Below are positions 25,783-34,802 of a stretch of 64,000 nt of DNA, in pieces. Source of the stretch: JBAZYK01 sp964582265 (GTDB taxonomy: Bacteria > Patescibacteriota > Gracilibacteria > UBA1369); contig CAZOQT010000001.1 in assembly GCA_964582265.1 (NCBI GenBank), positions 14,528 to 78,527 of the forward strand, in the 5' to 3' direction. The translations under genes and the position numbers were made by a program. The notes under the pieces are model-generated. The model was not told the origin of the DNA. It searched no databases and saw nothing but the letters and a program-made list of their open reading frames with translations. Numbering within the stretch: position 1 is the first letter of the stretch; the number at the start of each line of letters is the position of its first letter.

Positions 25783-28002
25783 TTAGCTTTTTGTAGTAAC
25801 TTTAACCACATTTCTAATTAATTGAAGTTTTTCCATGATCCTGGCCAACTGTTTTGGATCAGAAACTTCTAAAACCATTTCACGCTGAATCAAATTATCC
25901 ATTTTTTCCTTTAAGGAAAAATCAAGAATACTCACGTTAAAACTTGCAACAACGTCCGCAATATCACGAATAAGCCCAACGCGATCCAAAGCTCTAACCA
26001 AAATGCGCATAGGATATTTTCGCTGTTGACTGGAAGGCCCCCAACTTGCTTCCAAAATACGATCCATATCTGCATGCTTTAATATTTTACATTGATCAAG
26101 ATGAATGCGAACAGAACCTCCACGCGTTACATACCCAACAATATGATTACCAAAACTTGGCTTACAGCACTGGGAAAGCTTATATGGCAGACCAGCCTCA
26201 CCAGCAATAAATACTTGCTGAATATTTTCTTTAACAGAATTTTCATAACTTTTTACTTCTACATTTTGCGTTGATTCCGAACTTTTTTGCGGCAACCCAC
26301 TATTTGGAGACTCATGCTCAAAAATTTTCTTAATAACAACAGCGGGCAATGTGGCGCCCGTCCCTACATTCTCAACCAAAGTTCTGCGATCTTTATAAGA
26401 AAGTTTTTGATTACTATACTTCTTAAGTAAACTCAGGTTATCATCCAGCGGCGCAAAACCCATATCTTGCAGCGACGCATTTAGAATTTGCCGACCTTCT
26501 TTAAAACTTTTTTCGCTATCAAGACCTTTCAAATAACTTCTTATTTTAGTTTTAGCTTGGCTTGTTCTTACAAAAGATAACCAATGCAGTTTTGGCGCCG
26601 GTTTATTTTTAGTAATAATTTCCACAACCTGCCCATTTTTTAGATGACAATTCAGGGGGACTATCACATTATTTACTTTAGCTCCAAAACATCTATGACC
26701 AACATCTGTGTGAATAGCATATGCAAAATCAACCGGAGTGGCTCCTTTGGGCAGATCTCTAACGTCACCAGAAGGAGTCAAAACAAAAATTCGATCCTGA
26801 AAAAGGTCAACTTTTAAAGGTTTTAGCTGCTCGCTATCTTTATTTAAATCACGATGTAAGCGTGCCAATCCGGTTAACCAACTACCATTCATCATGGCAC
26901 TATCATCAGTATTAAACAACTTCTTTAAAGAAATTTTCTCTGGCTGCGCCTCTTTATAAAACCAGTGGGCAGCAATACCAAAATCTGCTTGCTCATGCAT
27001 ATTTTGAGAGCGTATCTGAATTTCCGTTGGCTGATTTAAAGGCTTAGGAGTTAACCCAATTACCGCAATATGCAAACTTCTGTAGCCATTTGGTTTAGGG
27101 ATGGCAATATAATCTTTAAATCGATTAGCAAGCGGGACCCAGCGGCTATAAATTAAACCCAGCACCGCATAAAGATGATCTGTTAGTTCAACTTGCTTTT
27201 CGTTAAACCGTGAAGGCAAAATCACCCTAATCGCAAAGATATCAAAAAGCTCCCTGATCGAAGTGCGATTTTTAAGCTTTAATTTTACATAAATACTATA
27301 AAGATTTTTTAAACGACCTTCCACCTCTGCCTTAATTCCATGAGCATCCAAAAAAACTTTAAGTTCATTGATCATGTAATCAATTACTTTTTCTTTTTGG
27401 CGCATATAATCATCACGCTGAGTCTTAATATCTTCATACTGTTGTGGATATAGATATTTAAAACACAGATCTTCTAACCCCGTTTTCATTTTATAGATAC
27501 CAAGTCTAGAGGCTATTGGTACGTAAATCTCCAAGGTTTCTGTAGCAATAGCGTTTCTTTTACTTTGCTGAACATATTGAAGTGTTTCCATATTATGCAA
27601 ACGATCAGCCAATCTAATGAGCACCACTCTTAAATCTTCAGCAATAGCCAAAAACATACGCCTTAATGTTTCCGAATCAGAATTAGAATGGCGTAAATGC
27701 AAATTATCAAGTTTTTCCATTGCACACATCAAAGAACCAACATCATCCCCAAACTGCTCCTTGATTTCCGGACGAAACGGCAAATCATGAAGCAAAGCAG
27801 CCAGAATAGTATTTTCGTCTGGTTTAAAAGACAACACGTTATCTGCGACACTCAAAACGTGGCTTATCCAAGTATCACCAGAAAAACGGTAAGAGCCTTG
27901 ATGCGCATTTTCTGAATACAAATAAGCCTTGCGTATCCTAGCCGCATCTAAATGTGGAATATATTCACCTGCTTTCCTTATTATGTCGTCGATCGTAACC
28001 AT
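25783..28002 (-). CDS. RelA/SpoT-family (p)ppGpp synthetase with altered hydrolase motif
   Basis: The 739-residue protein has the long RSH layout. A HD hydrolase-like domain spans residues 1-160, a synthetase domain 200-360 (DIFAIRVIL, PKPNGYRSLHIAVIG, EIQIRSQNMHEQADFGIAAHW), a TGS domain about 400-465 (VFTLTPSGDVRDLPKGATPVDFAYAIHTDVGHRCFGAKVN-like) and a C-terminal ACT domain (660-739). In the hydrolase domain H48, H72-D73, D133 and N137 are kept. The Glu-Asp pair expected after HD (HDxxED) reads HDLPFR, so both acids are missing. This suggests a synthetase-dominant enzyme, as in RelA. It starts at an ATG and is convergent with recO. Confidence 0.92.
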   Translation of the reverse strand: MVTIDDIIRKAGEYIPHLDAARIRKAYLYSENAHQGSYRFSGDTWISHVLSVADNVLSFKPDENTILAALLHDLPFRPEIKEQFGDDVGSLMCAMEKLDNLHLRHSNSDSETLRRMFLAIAEDLRVVLIRLADRLHNMETLQYVQQSKRNAIATETLEIYVPIASRLGIYKMKTGLEDLCFKYLYPQQYEDIKTQRDDYMRQKEKVIDYMINELKVFLDAHGIKAEVEGRLKNLYSIYVKLKLKNRTSIRELFDIFAIRVILPSRFNEKQVELTDHLYAVLGLIYSRWVPLANRFKDYIAIPKPNGYRSLHIAVIGLTPKPLNQPTEIQIRSQNMHEQADFGIAAHWFYKEAQPEKISLKKLFNTDDSAMMNGSWLTGLARLHRDLNKDSEQLKPLKVDLFQDRIFVLTPSGDVRDLPKGATPVDFAYAIHTDVGHRCFGAKVNNVIVPLNCHLKNGQVVEIITKNKPAPKLHWLSFVRTSQAKTKIRSYLKGLDSEKSFKEGRQILNASLQDMGFAPLDDNLSLLKKYSNQKLSYKDRRTLVENVGTGATLPAVVIKKIFEHESPNSGLPQKSSESTQNVEVKSYENSVKENIQQVFIAGEAGLPYKLSQCCKPSFGNHIVGYVTRGGSVRIHLDQCKILKHADMDRILEASWGPSSQQRKYPMRILVRALDRVGLIRDIADVVASFNVSILDFSLKEKMDNLIQREMVLEVSDPKQLARIMEKLQLIRNVVKVTTKS

Positions 28003-28046
28003 AAAAGCGGCTCAAATCTCTTTACCCAGCCGCATTCTACTCCATA

Positions 28047-29990
28047 TTATGGCGCAGTTCCAGGAATAATAATGTTCAGATTGGCGCCAGGAATATTCGT
28101 AACATGTATGCCATTAATTAAAGCCTCTTTATTACTATCTACTGCTTTAATACGCACATCAAGCCTCTGTATTGCCTGTGTATAATAGGTTTGTAAACGG
28201 AATAAAGCATTTACGCGAGCCTTTAAACTTGCTTGCTTCTGAGCAATATCCACAAAGCCCTTTAACAAAAAGTCAGACTTTTCACCAGCAAAATTTTGCA
28301 TTGAAACAAAAAAGTCTGTTTCATAGCGTGATCTATCCCCATTTAAACTATCGTACGAAATTTTTAGATTATCCAAATCGGTTGAAAGCTCTTTATAATA
28401 TTGATTGGTTTTTTCTCTGATATTTTTGAGTAACTCCAGATAATCATAAAGCTTTTTTTCTCTTTGAGTAGTCTGATCAAGCATGGCATAGATATCTATT
28501 TGGTATACATCCAGTACCGTGCGTAAATGCTGCACATAAGTAATAAAGCGTGTAGATTCGGCGGCAATATCCTGCAAAGTACCAAAATAGTACGCGGCGG
28601 TTAATCCAATTTCACCTTCTGCTTTTAATTCAGCTAATTTTCCAAAGAATAATGAGGCCACAATCTCTGGTCTTAACTGATCACCAATAGCACCCTTATT
28701 AGAAGCCAAAATCAATGATTGTCTAATCCCCCATGTTACTAAATTTTCTTCTTTAACACTGATTTCAATAACAGGCTCTTTAGGTGGATGTGTTAAGTTC
28801 CAAGCCCAATCATAAACACGCTGATAAACATGAAAAGTAATTGCCAAGTAAACCATTAATACAAGCCCCACTAACATCAAACATGTTTTCAAAATACCTG
28901 AATTAATTCCACTCATGCCACCAGTAATTTTTTGCCAAAGTTCTTTTAAAGAAGCCGAAAAACTTCCTGCAGATCCTTGCGTTGCAGGGTCATGAGCAGA
29001 ACCGTCTGTTTTTTCTTCAAGTGATTCATAATGTTGATCTTCTACGCGTCGCTCAGGTTGATTTTGACGAGCTACATGAATTTCATCCCAGCTTTTTGCC
29101 AAGTCTTCATGAGCAACAAAAGATGGTTTAATTTCTTCAATTTCTGCCTTTTCAACTGGCGGCATTGGCTGCAATTCTGGAGCTGATTCTTCCACGATCG
29201 GCTGAACCTCTGGTTCTGGTTCTGGTTTTGGTGCCAAAACAACCTCCTCTTCTTCAGTAGGCTGGATCTGAGGATCCGATTCTGGCTTAGTAGTTATTTC
29301 TTGAAAAGGTTGCGCCCAAGTAGCTTGAGTAGCTGGTTCCGGTTGCACTGGCTCTTCCGGTTGTACTGGCTCTTCCGGTTGTACTGGCTCTTCCGGTTGT
29401 ACTGGCTCTTCCGGTTGCACTGGCTCTTCTGGTTGTACTGGCTCTTCTGGTTGTACTGGCTCTTCCGGTTGCACTGGCTCTTCTGGTTGTACTGGCTCTT
29501 CCGGTTGTACTGGCTCTTCCGGTTGCACTGGCTCTTCCGGTTGCACTGGCTCTTCCGGTTGCACTGGCTCTTCCGGTTGCACTGGCTCCGGTACGGTCTT
29601 TTCCTCCTTCGCCAAAAAATCTTGCAAAGAAGGAGTTGCAGACACTGACTCAAATTCATTCTGCGGCGCTGGCTCTACAACAGATTGCGGTTGAGCAGCA
29701 ATCTCCGAATTTAACTCCGGGCTTGGTTTAGCGACCTTAGTCTTTGCTTTATCTATCTGAACTTTCCTTTTTACAGGTTTGTTCTCGTCAGACTTTTCTT
29801 TTTTATTATTTAACGACGTACCAACTTCTTGTTTAAGAGAATTCAATTTCCTGCGGCGATGTCTACGTCTACGACGACGTTTTTTCTCCACATTCTCTTT
29901 GCCATTTTCCTGATTTTCGGTAGGTTTTTTAGATTCATTTTTTTTTGAATCCTGACTTTTCTGATTTTGCCCACCTTTATCTTCTGCCAT
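28047..29990 (-). CDS. Unknown membrane protein with basic cluster and tandem VQPEEP repeats
   Basis: The 647-residue protein begins with a highly charged, Lys-rich region containing KKRRRRRRHRRRK. A Pro/Glu-rich region follows with 13 tandem VQPEEP hexapeptides, then more acidic Pro-rich sequence. One membrane span (about 365-390, TCLMLVGLVLMVYLAITFHVY) precedes a C-terminal domain of about 250 residues with long helices. No signal peptide is present, so the repeats would lie in the cytoplasm and the helical domain outside. The basic cluster could bind nucleic acid or membrane; that is a guess. It lies 44 bp upstream of the RelA/SpoT gene on the same strand. Confidence 0.8.
   Translation of the reverse strand: MAEDKGGQNQKSQDSKKNESKKPTENQENGKENVEKKRRRRRRHRRRKLNSLKQEVGTSLNNKKEKSDENKPVKRKVQIDKAKTKVAKPSPELNSEIAAQPQSVVEPAPQNEFESVSATPSLQDFLAKEEKTVPEPVQPEEPVQPEEPVQPEEPVQPEEPVQPEEPVQPEEPVQPEEPVQPEEPVQPEEPVQPEEPVQPEEPVQPEEPVQPEEPVQPEPATQATWAQPFQEITTKPESDPQIQPTEEEEVVLAPKPEPEPEVQPIVEESAPELQPMPPVEKAEIEEIKPSFVAHEDLAKSWDEIHVARQNQPERRVEDQHYESLEEKTDGSAHDPATQGSAGSFSASLKELWQKITGGMSGINSGILKTCLMLVGLVLMVYLAITFHVYQRVYDWAWNLTHPPKEPVIEISVKEENLVTWGIRQSLILASNKGAIGDQLRPEIVASLFFGKLAELKAEGEIGLTAAYYFGTLQDIAAESTRFITYVQHLRTVLDVYQIDIYAMLDQTTQREKKLYDYLELLKNIREKTNQYYKELSTDLDNLKISYDSLNGDRSRYETDFFVSMQNFAGEKSDFLLKGFVDIAQKQASLKARVNALFRLQTYYTQAIQRLDVRIKAVDSNKEALINGIHVTNIPGANLNIIIPGTAP
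29341..29592 (-). repeat. 18-bp tandem repeat, 13 full units and one diverged
   Basis: On the plus strand the unit is GGTTGCACTGGCTCTTCC, with C/T variation at two positions; units start at 29341 and repeat every 18 bp to 29574, then one diverged unit ends at 29592. The minus-strand translation is VQPEEP repeated. Units differ only at synonymous positions, so selection holds the peptide while copy number is likely to vary by slippage. Confidence 0.95.
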
Positions 29991-30013
29991 ATTGCGGTAA
30001 TAATATTCTTAAT

Positions 30014-30042
30014 ATTATACCCGAAAAAACCCCATTTGAGAA
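30014..30042 (-). promoter_or_regulatory. Promoter for the VQPEEP-repeat protein gene
   Basis: On the minus strand a perfect -10 TATAAT (30014-30019) is preceded by 17 bp and a TTCTCA -35 (30037-30042, 4 of 6 matches). The -10 is preceded by GGG, and the same GGGTATAAT string occurs upstream of the AI-2E permease (56150-56158). The predicted leader is about 17 nt. Confidence 0.5.
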
Positions 30043-30083
30043 TGCGCAAAGTCCATAATTAAGCCAGAATATCCCCTTTTAAC

Positions 30084-31292
30084 CTAAATGGATTTGACTA
30101 TGTGATTAAAAATGTTTTCTGATATATTATCTTTTGGGGCAGATTTAACTATTATAGGCCTTTTTGAATTTGCACTATCCATCAAAAAATAGTCAGAAAA
30201 ATCGCTTTGCATGGCTGATAATGAATTTACGACCAATAAATCAACCGGCTTTCTTTTGTATTTAGCTTCTATCATCTTTTTTAATTTAGATTTATCCGCA
30301 AAATCTTCCAAAGCAAAACCAGCAATAAAAATTTTCTTTTTTAGCTTTATACGTTGCTCCAAAACCATACCTAAAATATCCACATTGGGTAACAAATCAA
30401 TTTTCAGATTACGATCATTTTTTTTAATCTTCTTTGAAGATCTTTGAGCAAAACGGTAATCGCTAACTGCCGCAGCGGCAATAAAAACATCGGGGCAAAG
30501 CTGCTTATTTTTTAAAATATTTGCTACACTATTACCCATTTCATTTGCTGATTCAGCCTTAATAAATTTGACATAATCAGGAAAAGCCACACTTACAGCT
30601 CCAGTTACAATCGTAACATTTGAGCCTCTATAAAAAGCCTCTTTAGCCAACGCCAGAGCCATTTTCCCACTTGAGCTATTAGATAAAAAGCGCACTGGAT
30701 CAAAAAATTCCCGCGTAGACCCAGCAGTTATTAAAACACTTTTTCCTTTTAAATCTTGCTTAGTCACAGCCTTAACTACTTCATCAACTAAATATTCAAG
30801 ATTAGCTAATCGGCCTTCCCCGACTTCACCACAAGCCAAATCCCCTTTTTCCGGATCAATCACGGTATAAACTCTTTTTAATTTTTGAACATTTTCTTGG
30901 ACTAAAATATTTTCCCACATGGCTGTATTCATGGCCGGAGCAATCAATACCGGAACTTTTGCCGCTAAAACAGTTGAGGAAATTACATCATCAGCCAAAC
31001 CGAAAGATAAACGACCCAGCAAATTAGCAGTTGCAGGTGCAACTAAAATTACATCAGCTGACCTTGCCGGTCCGATATGATTTTTAAAGCCATCCTCAAA
31101 TAAATCACTTATTACTGTCATACCCGTAAGTGCTTCCAGCACCAGCTTACTCACAAATTTTTGTCCATTTTGGGTAATCAGCACCTGCACAATAGCCCCT
31201 TCCTTTTGCAGCAGCCTTATTAACTGCGGCACTTTATAAGCGGCAATGCTTCCACTCACCCCCAGCAAGACTTTTTTACCTTTTAGCTTCAT
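30084..31292 (-). CDS. coaBC: Bifunctional phosphopantothenoylcysteine synthetase/decarboxylase CoaBC
   Basis: CoaBC joins cysteine to 4'-phosphopantothenate (CoaB) and decarboxylates the product to phosphopantetheine (CoaC). The N-terminal flavoprotein domain shows LGVSGSIAAYKVPQLIRLLQKEGA, the active-site APAMNTAMWEN motif and GDLACGEVGEGRL. The C-terminal CoaB domain begins near residue 180 with VLITAGSTREFFDPVRFLSNSSSGKMALALAKEA, with KIKK and LPNVDILG further on. The length of 402 residues is normal. It overlaps the end of panC by 17 bp and is the last gene of the CoA cluster. Confidence 0.95.
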   Translation of the reverse strand: MKLKGKKVLLGVSGSIAAYKVPQLIRLLQKEGAIVQVLITQNGQKFVSKLVLEALTGMTVISDLFEDGFKNHIGPARSADVILVAPATANLLGRLSFGLADDVISSTVLAAKVPVLIAPAMNTAMWENILVQENVQKLKRVYTVIDPEKGDLACGEVGEGRLANLEYLVDEVVKAVTKQDLKGKSVLITAGSTREFFDPVRFLSNSSSGKMALALAKEAFYRGSNVTIVTGAVSVAFPDYVKFIKAESANEMGNSVANILKNKQLCPDVFIAAAAVSDYRFAQRSSKKIKKNDRNLKIDLLPNVDILGMVLEQRIKLKKKIFIAGFALEDFADKSKLKKMIEAKYKRKPVDLLVVNSLSAMQSDFSDYFLMDSANSKRPIIVKSAPKDNISENIFNHIVKSI

Positions 31293-32130
31293 TTAATATG
31301 ATGTTATCAATCAACCTGGTTTTGCCCAAATATACACTAGTTGCAAGTACAACTTCATCCTCAATTTTTAAAACCTTGCCAAGATCATTTACCGCACGCA
31401 AATCAACATAATCTATCTTATCAAAACCCGATTGTATAAAAAATTTATTCACTAATGAAACGATTTTTTCCTGATCACGTTCCCCCCTTTCAAACTCATT
31501 TTTAGCCAGTATCAACCCCTTATAAATAAGTGGTGCTTTTTTTCGTTCTTCTGAACTTAAATACACATTTCTGGAACTCTTGGCCAATCCATCCACTTCA
31601 CGGATAGTCGGACAAGTCACCAATTGCGCTCCAAAAAAAAGCTCTTCAATTAAATGCCGCACCACCACAGTTTGCTGAAAATCTTTTTGCCCCATATAAA
31701 CCAAATTTGGCCGAATGATATTAAACAATTTACTTAAAACAAGAGCCACTCCCTCAAAATGGCCAGGGCGTGATAAGCCACACAGGCAACCTTTGAGGTT
31801 GTCTGCTACCTTAAAAGTGACGGTGGGGGCAGATCCATACATTTCTTCCTCCTTAGGACAAAAAATATAATCACATAAACCTTCCAACATGTTTTTATCT
31901 TTCTCTAAATCGCGTGGGTATCTTGCAAAATCTTCTTCAGGACCAAACTGCGTTGGATTTACAAAAATGCTTACCACAACAATGTCACATTCTTCCTTTG
32001 CCTTTTTTACCAAACTCAAATGTCCTTCATGCAAAAAACCCATAGTAGGAACAAAACCCAGCTTCTTACCTTGTATTTTTAAAGCTGTCGTTGAATCCTG
32101 CATCAACTTTATTGATGTAATTACTTCCAT
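31276..32130 (-). CDS. panC: Pantothenate synthetase
   Basis: PanC condenses pantoate with beta-alanine using ATP. Class I nucleotidyltransferase motifs are present: VPTMGFLHEGHLSLVKKAK (HxGH), VSIFVNPTQFGPEEDFARYPRD, YMGQKDFQQTVVVRHL and DGLAKSSRNVYLSSEER (KMSKS-like). Length is 284 residues, as expected. The gene lies 20 bp after panB and overlaps coaBC by 17 bp, which indicates one operon. Confidence 0.96.
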   Translation of the reverse strand: MEVITSIKLMQDSTTALKIQGKKLGFVPTMGFLHEGHLSLVKKAKEECDIVVVSIFVNPTQFGPEEDFARYPRDLEKDKNMLEGLCDYIFCPKEEEMYGSAPTVTFKVADNLKGCLCGLSRPGHFEGVALVLSKLFNIIRPNLVYMGQKDFQQTVVVRHLIEELFFGAQLVTCPTIREVDGLAKSSRNVYLSSEERKKAPLIYKGLILAKNEFERGERDQEKIVSLVNKFFIQSGFDKIDYVDLRAVNDLGKVLKIEDEVVLATSVYLGKTRLIDNIILNEAKR

Positions 32131-32150
32131 AAAACTAAACTTTATCGCGA

Positions 32151-32969
32151 TTAAAAACTTTCTTTATCCGAAGGGAAATTACCACTTTCTGTGTCTTTTA
32201 TAAACTGTTTTGCGCTTGCCAAAATTTGCTCAGAAAAATCAGCATATTTTCGCACAAACTTTGGCTTAAAATCGTTATATAGTCCCAACATATCGCTACT
32301 AACCAAAACCTGACCATCGCAGTTTTTGCCAGCCCCGATGCCAATTACAGGAATATTAACAGCCGCAGTGATTCTACCCGTCAAAGCTGGCGGCACGCAT
32401 TCCAAAACAACTGCAAACGCACCGGCTTTTTCTATTTCCAACGATTCATTAAAAATAGATTCAGCTTCAACCTGATCCCGTCCACGTACTCCATTTTTTT
32501 CAACTTGCTGGGGCTTAAGTCCTGTGTGCCCCATCACTTTCACACCGGCTTCACGCAACGCTTGAATAATTTTAGGATTACCTTCAACCTTTACACCATC
32601 TGCGCCAGTTTCCTCCAACAATTTACGCGCAGAGCGCAAAGCAGTACCAATTGTAGAAACTGCCTGAACTGGCAAATCTGCAATTACCAAAGTCTCATTT
32701 TTAAATCCAATTTCAACATTATCACCAGCAACTTGTTTTTTAGCAGCATCCCTTCCCCTAACCACCGCCCCGGTGTGCCTGATCATATCATCCAATGTGA
32801 CAGATTTAGTGTCAGAGAAGCCCAAAACCACCATGCCAAGCGAATCGCCAACCAATAACACATCTATCCCCGCCTGTGCTAAAACTTTGGCGGTCGGATA
32901 ATCATACGCAGTAAGCATTGTGATTTTGCGCTTCCCCTTAAATGAATTTAAATTATTAAACTTGTCCAC
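32151..32969 (-). CDS. panB: 3-methyl-2-oxobutanoate hydroxymethyltransferase
   Basis: PanB makes ketopantoate from 2-ketoisovalerate and methylene-tetrahydrofolate. Motifs include ITMLTAYDYPTAKVLAQAGIDVLLVGDSLGMVVLG, VIADLP, KVEGNPKIIQALREAGVKVMGHTGLKPQ and IPVIGIGAGKNCDGQVLVSSDMLG. The ORF is open upstream, but the extra residues overlap the preceding gene. The GTG at 32969 gives VDKFNNLNSFKGKRKITMLTAYDY, matching PanB starts, and lies 5 nt after the tandem TAA stops of the membrane-protein gene. Confidence 0.94.
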   Translation of the reverse strand: MDKFNNLNSFKGKRKITMLTAYDYPTAKVLAQAGIDVLLVGDSLGMVVLGFSDTKSVTLDDMIRHTGAVVRGRDAAKKQVAGDNVEIGFKNETLVIADLPVQAVSTIGTALRSARKLLEETGADGVKVEGNPKIIQALREAGVKVMGHTGLKPQQVEKNGVRGRDQVEAESIFNESLEIEKAGAFAVVLECVPPALTGRITAAVNIPVIGIGAGKNCDGQVLVSSDMLGLYNDFKPKFVRKYADFSEQILASAKQFIKDTESGNFPSDKESF

Positions 32970-32973
32970 TTTA

Positions 32974-33708
32974 TTACAAAGTGAAAGGACCTCCAGAACC
33001 AAAATATGAATACCCAGTACCAAAGCCAAAACTACCAATAATAGAAAAAATTACCGCACCTACAAACATCGTAAGAAGCATTACAAAAAAAGTATTGGCA
33101 TTATCCAGCGATTGAGTTTCACGAATGGCAATAAAACTTACGACCAAAGCCCAAAGTGAAGCCAAACTCATCAAAATAGGAATAAAAGTTAAAAATCCAA
33201 AAACCATCAATAAAGACACATAGCCCATTACCCTATAATATCCGCTAATATGAGCCTTGCCTCCAAATTTTCCAGAAATGAAGTGCGATACATAAACAAA
33301 TAAAACCCCACCCACTATTTGAAGCAGTGCACCAATTAAGGCATTTCCAATGTCCATTCTAATTGTTCCTAAAATTGGCACTCTATACCCAAAAACTACA
33401 GGGCCAAGCGCAGAAAGCAAAGCCGCCAAAACAAAATAAGTAAGTGCAATTCCCAGTCCTTCGCTTTCTCTTGCTGCAACTTCATGGAACTTTGCTTTAT
33501 TCAATTTAAGCATTTCCAAAATATCCATTAAACCTCTTTTAAAATTTTCCAAATTCACACCTTTAAAATCAACTTTTGGCAAAGCTGGCATATTTGCAAA
33601 AAAGCCTTTTCCACTATGTCCGCCATGACTTTCATTAGCATGATGCTGCCCATTTTGATCACTATGCCCTGAATGATTTTGATGATCTTGGTGATTTTGA
33701 TGTTCCAT
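32974..33708 (-). CDS. Membrane protein with His-rich N-terminus (Yip1-like)
   Basis: The 244-residue protein starts MEHQNHQDHQNHSGHSDQNGQHH, with about ten His in the first 40 residues, a layout typical of metal binding or metal storage. The C-terminal 160 residues hold about five membrane spans, with SGYYRVMGYVSLLMVFGFLTFIPILMSLASLWALVVSFIAIRETQ resembling Yip1-domain proteins. The ORF extends to a TTG at 33756 overlapping the kinase stop; I prefer the ATG at 33708. It sits inside the CoA operon between the pantothenate kinase and panB. A link to CoA synthesis is not evident; transport of a metal or precursor is possible. Confidence 0.7.
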   Translation of the reverse strand: MEHQNHQDHQNHSGHSDQNGQHHANESHGGHSGKGFFANMPALPKVDFKGVNLENFKRGLMDILEMLKLNKAKFHEVAARESEGLGIALTYFVLAALLSALGPVVFGYRVPILGTIRMDIGNALIGALLQIVGGVLFVYVSHFISGKFGGKAHISGYYRVMGYVSLLMVFGFLTFIPILMSLASLWALVVSFIAIRETQSLDNANTFFVMLLTMFVGAVIFSIIGSFGFGTGYSYFGSGGPFTL

Positions 33709-33752
33709 AAATATTGGTTTAAATTTTAAAAGCAGTGGCATTTTATATGCAA

Positions 33753-34625
33753 TCAACCAAAAAATCCAGCACCCAAAGCCCCCACATAAGCTGAATCTTC
33801 TGGTACCACAATTTTAATATTATAAATCACACCCAGTTTTTTAATTATGCCAATAATCCGCTTCATTCTGGTAAGTTTTCCTGCTAACAAAATCTCCGAA
33901 CACATAGAAGATTTAGCCGCAAAAACGGCTAAAATACCAATCGTTTGGCCAATCAGGTTTTCTATTCCAGAAGCTAAATCGGCAGTGTCAAATTCAATAT
34001 CTCTTGCCAGTTTGCCCAAGTTAGAAGCAGTTGCCTTGGCAGGAACCAAACCAATTCCGCTCCCAATAATATCTTTTACACTAAGATCAACTTTAGACTT
34101 ATTGCCTTTCAAAAAAAGTTTTTGCAACTTTACAGGATCACTTTCTTTTAGCAGCAAACGGCAAAGCCCCATAAAGGTCCCTCCGCCAACACCAGTTCCG
34201 CCAACATGCTCACTCCTTATATAACCTTTTTTGCCTGTTCTAACCTTAACCATGCAAGTGCCAGTCCCCATACTTACAACTAAAAAATTATTACCAACCG
34301 GAACCGATCCTTTCCACAAAAAATATCCACCCCTTCCAATTGCTTCAATTTCCGGAACCTTTATTAAAGGGACACTTTGCATTTTAGCAGGGAAAAACCT
34401 ATTTCTACCACCAGTCACAAAAACTTTACCGCCATTTTTTTTTATCGCTGGCAAATCTATTTCTGCTTTTTTGAAAAATTTTTGCAGGTCGTGGTCAGCA
34501 AAAACCTTATTTCTCTCAAAACTTTTGATGCACCAAAGTTTTCTTTTCTGCCCAAGTTTATGAGCCACATCCTGCCAATAAGCAATGTCAATCGTCGAAG
34601 CACCAAAATCAATCGAAATATCCAC
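33753..34625 (-). CDS. Type II pantothenate kinase
   Basis: The kinase phosphorylates pantothenate, the first committed step of CoA synthesis. It belongs to the ASKHA fold type II group (as in Staphylococcus CoaW and eukaryotic PanK) rather than CoaA or CoaX. Visible are DISIDFGASTIDIAYW (phosphate loop 1), FLVVSMGTGTCMVKV and HVGGTGVGGGTFMGLCRLLL (the GTGxGGGT motif). The ORF opens at a TTG at 34682; the GTG at 34625 (VDISIDFG, 290 aa) matches family starts better. It heads the CoA cluster and is divergent from the pyrophosphatase gene. Confidence 0.82.
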   Translation of the reverse strand: MDISIDFGASTIDIAYWQDVAHKLGQKRKLWCIKSFERNKVFADHDLQKFFKKAEIDLPAIKKNGGKVFVTGGRNRFFPAKMQSVPLIKVPEIEAIGRGGYFLWKGSVPVGNNFLVVSMGTGTCMVKVRTGKKGYIRSEHVGGTGVGGGTFMGLCRLLLKESDPVKLQKLFLKGNKSKVDLSVKDIIGSGIGLVPAKATASNLGKLARDIEFDTADLASGIENLIGQTIGILAVFAAKSSMCSEILLAGKLTRMKRIIGIIKKLGVIYNIKIVVPEDSAYVGALGAGFFG

Positions 34626-34711
34626 GTTTTTTCTTATAAATAAAACAACTCTAGTAAAACCACAAAACCACCATATTATCAAATCAAAGTATACGAAAAG
34701 ATTTTATGAAA

Positions 34712-34740
34712 TTGACAAGTTACGCTAGAATTTGTATCCG
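34712..34740 (+). promoter_or_regulatory. Promoter for the membrane pyrophosphatase gene
   Basis: A perfect -35 TTGACA (34712-34717), a 17-bp spacer and a weak -10 TATCCG (34735-34740) lie upstream of hppA. The predicted leader is about 55 nt and includes the hairpin at 34746-34759. A shifted -10 is possible. Confidence 0.5.
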
Positions 34741-34745
34741 TGAAA

Positions 34746-34759
34746 TGGCAAGAATGCCA
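34746..34759 (+). promoter_or_regulatory. Small hairpin in the hppA leader
   Basis: TGGCA-AGAA-TGCCA is a perfect 5-bp stem with a 4-nt loop, placed at about the predicted transcription start of hppA. It could be an operator half-site pair or a 5' stabilising hairpin. Confidence 0.35.
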
Positions 34760-34802
34760 CATCTAACTTAAAAATATTTTTTAATCCTTAATTAAACAGC
34801 AT

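Noticed and set aside
29341..29592. Regular repeat array that might be a CRISPR
   Set aside because: Units are contiguous 18-bp coding repeats with no unique spacers and an open reading frame through all units.
29301..29648. Plus-strand ORF opposite the VQPEEP repeats (Trp/Leu/Phe/Arg-rich)
   Set aside because: It is an antisense shadow of the tandem repeat; minus-strand synonymous variation shows the minus frame is the coding one.
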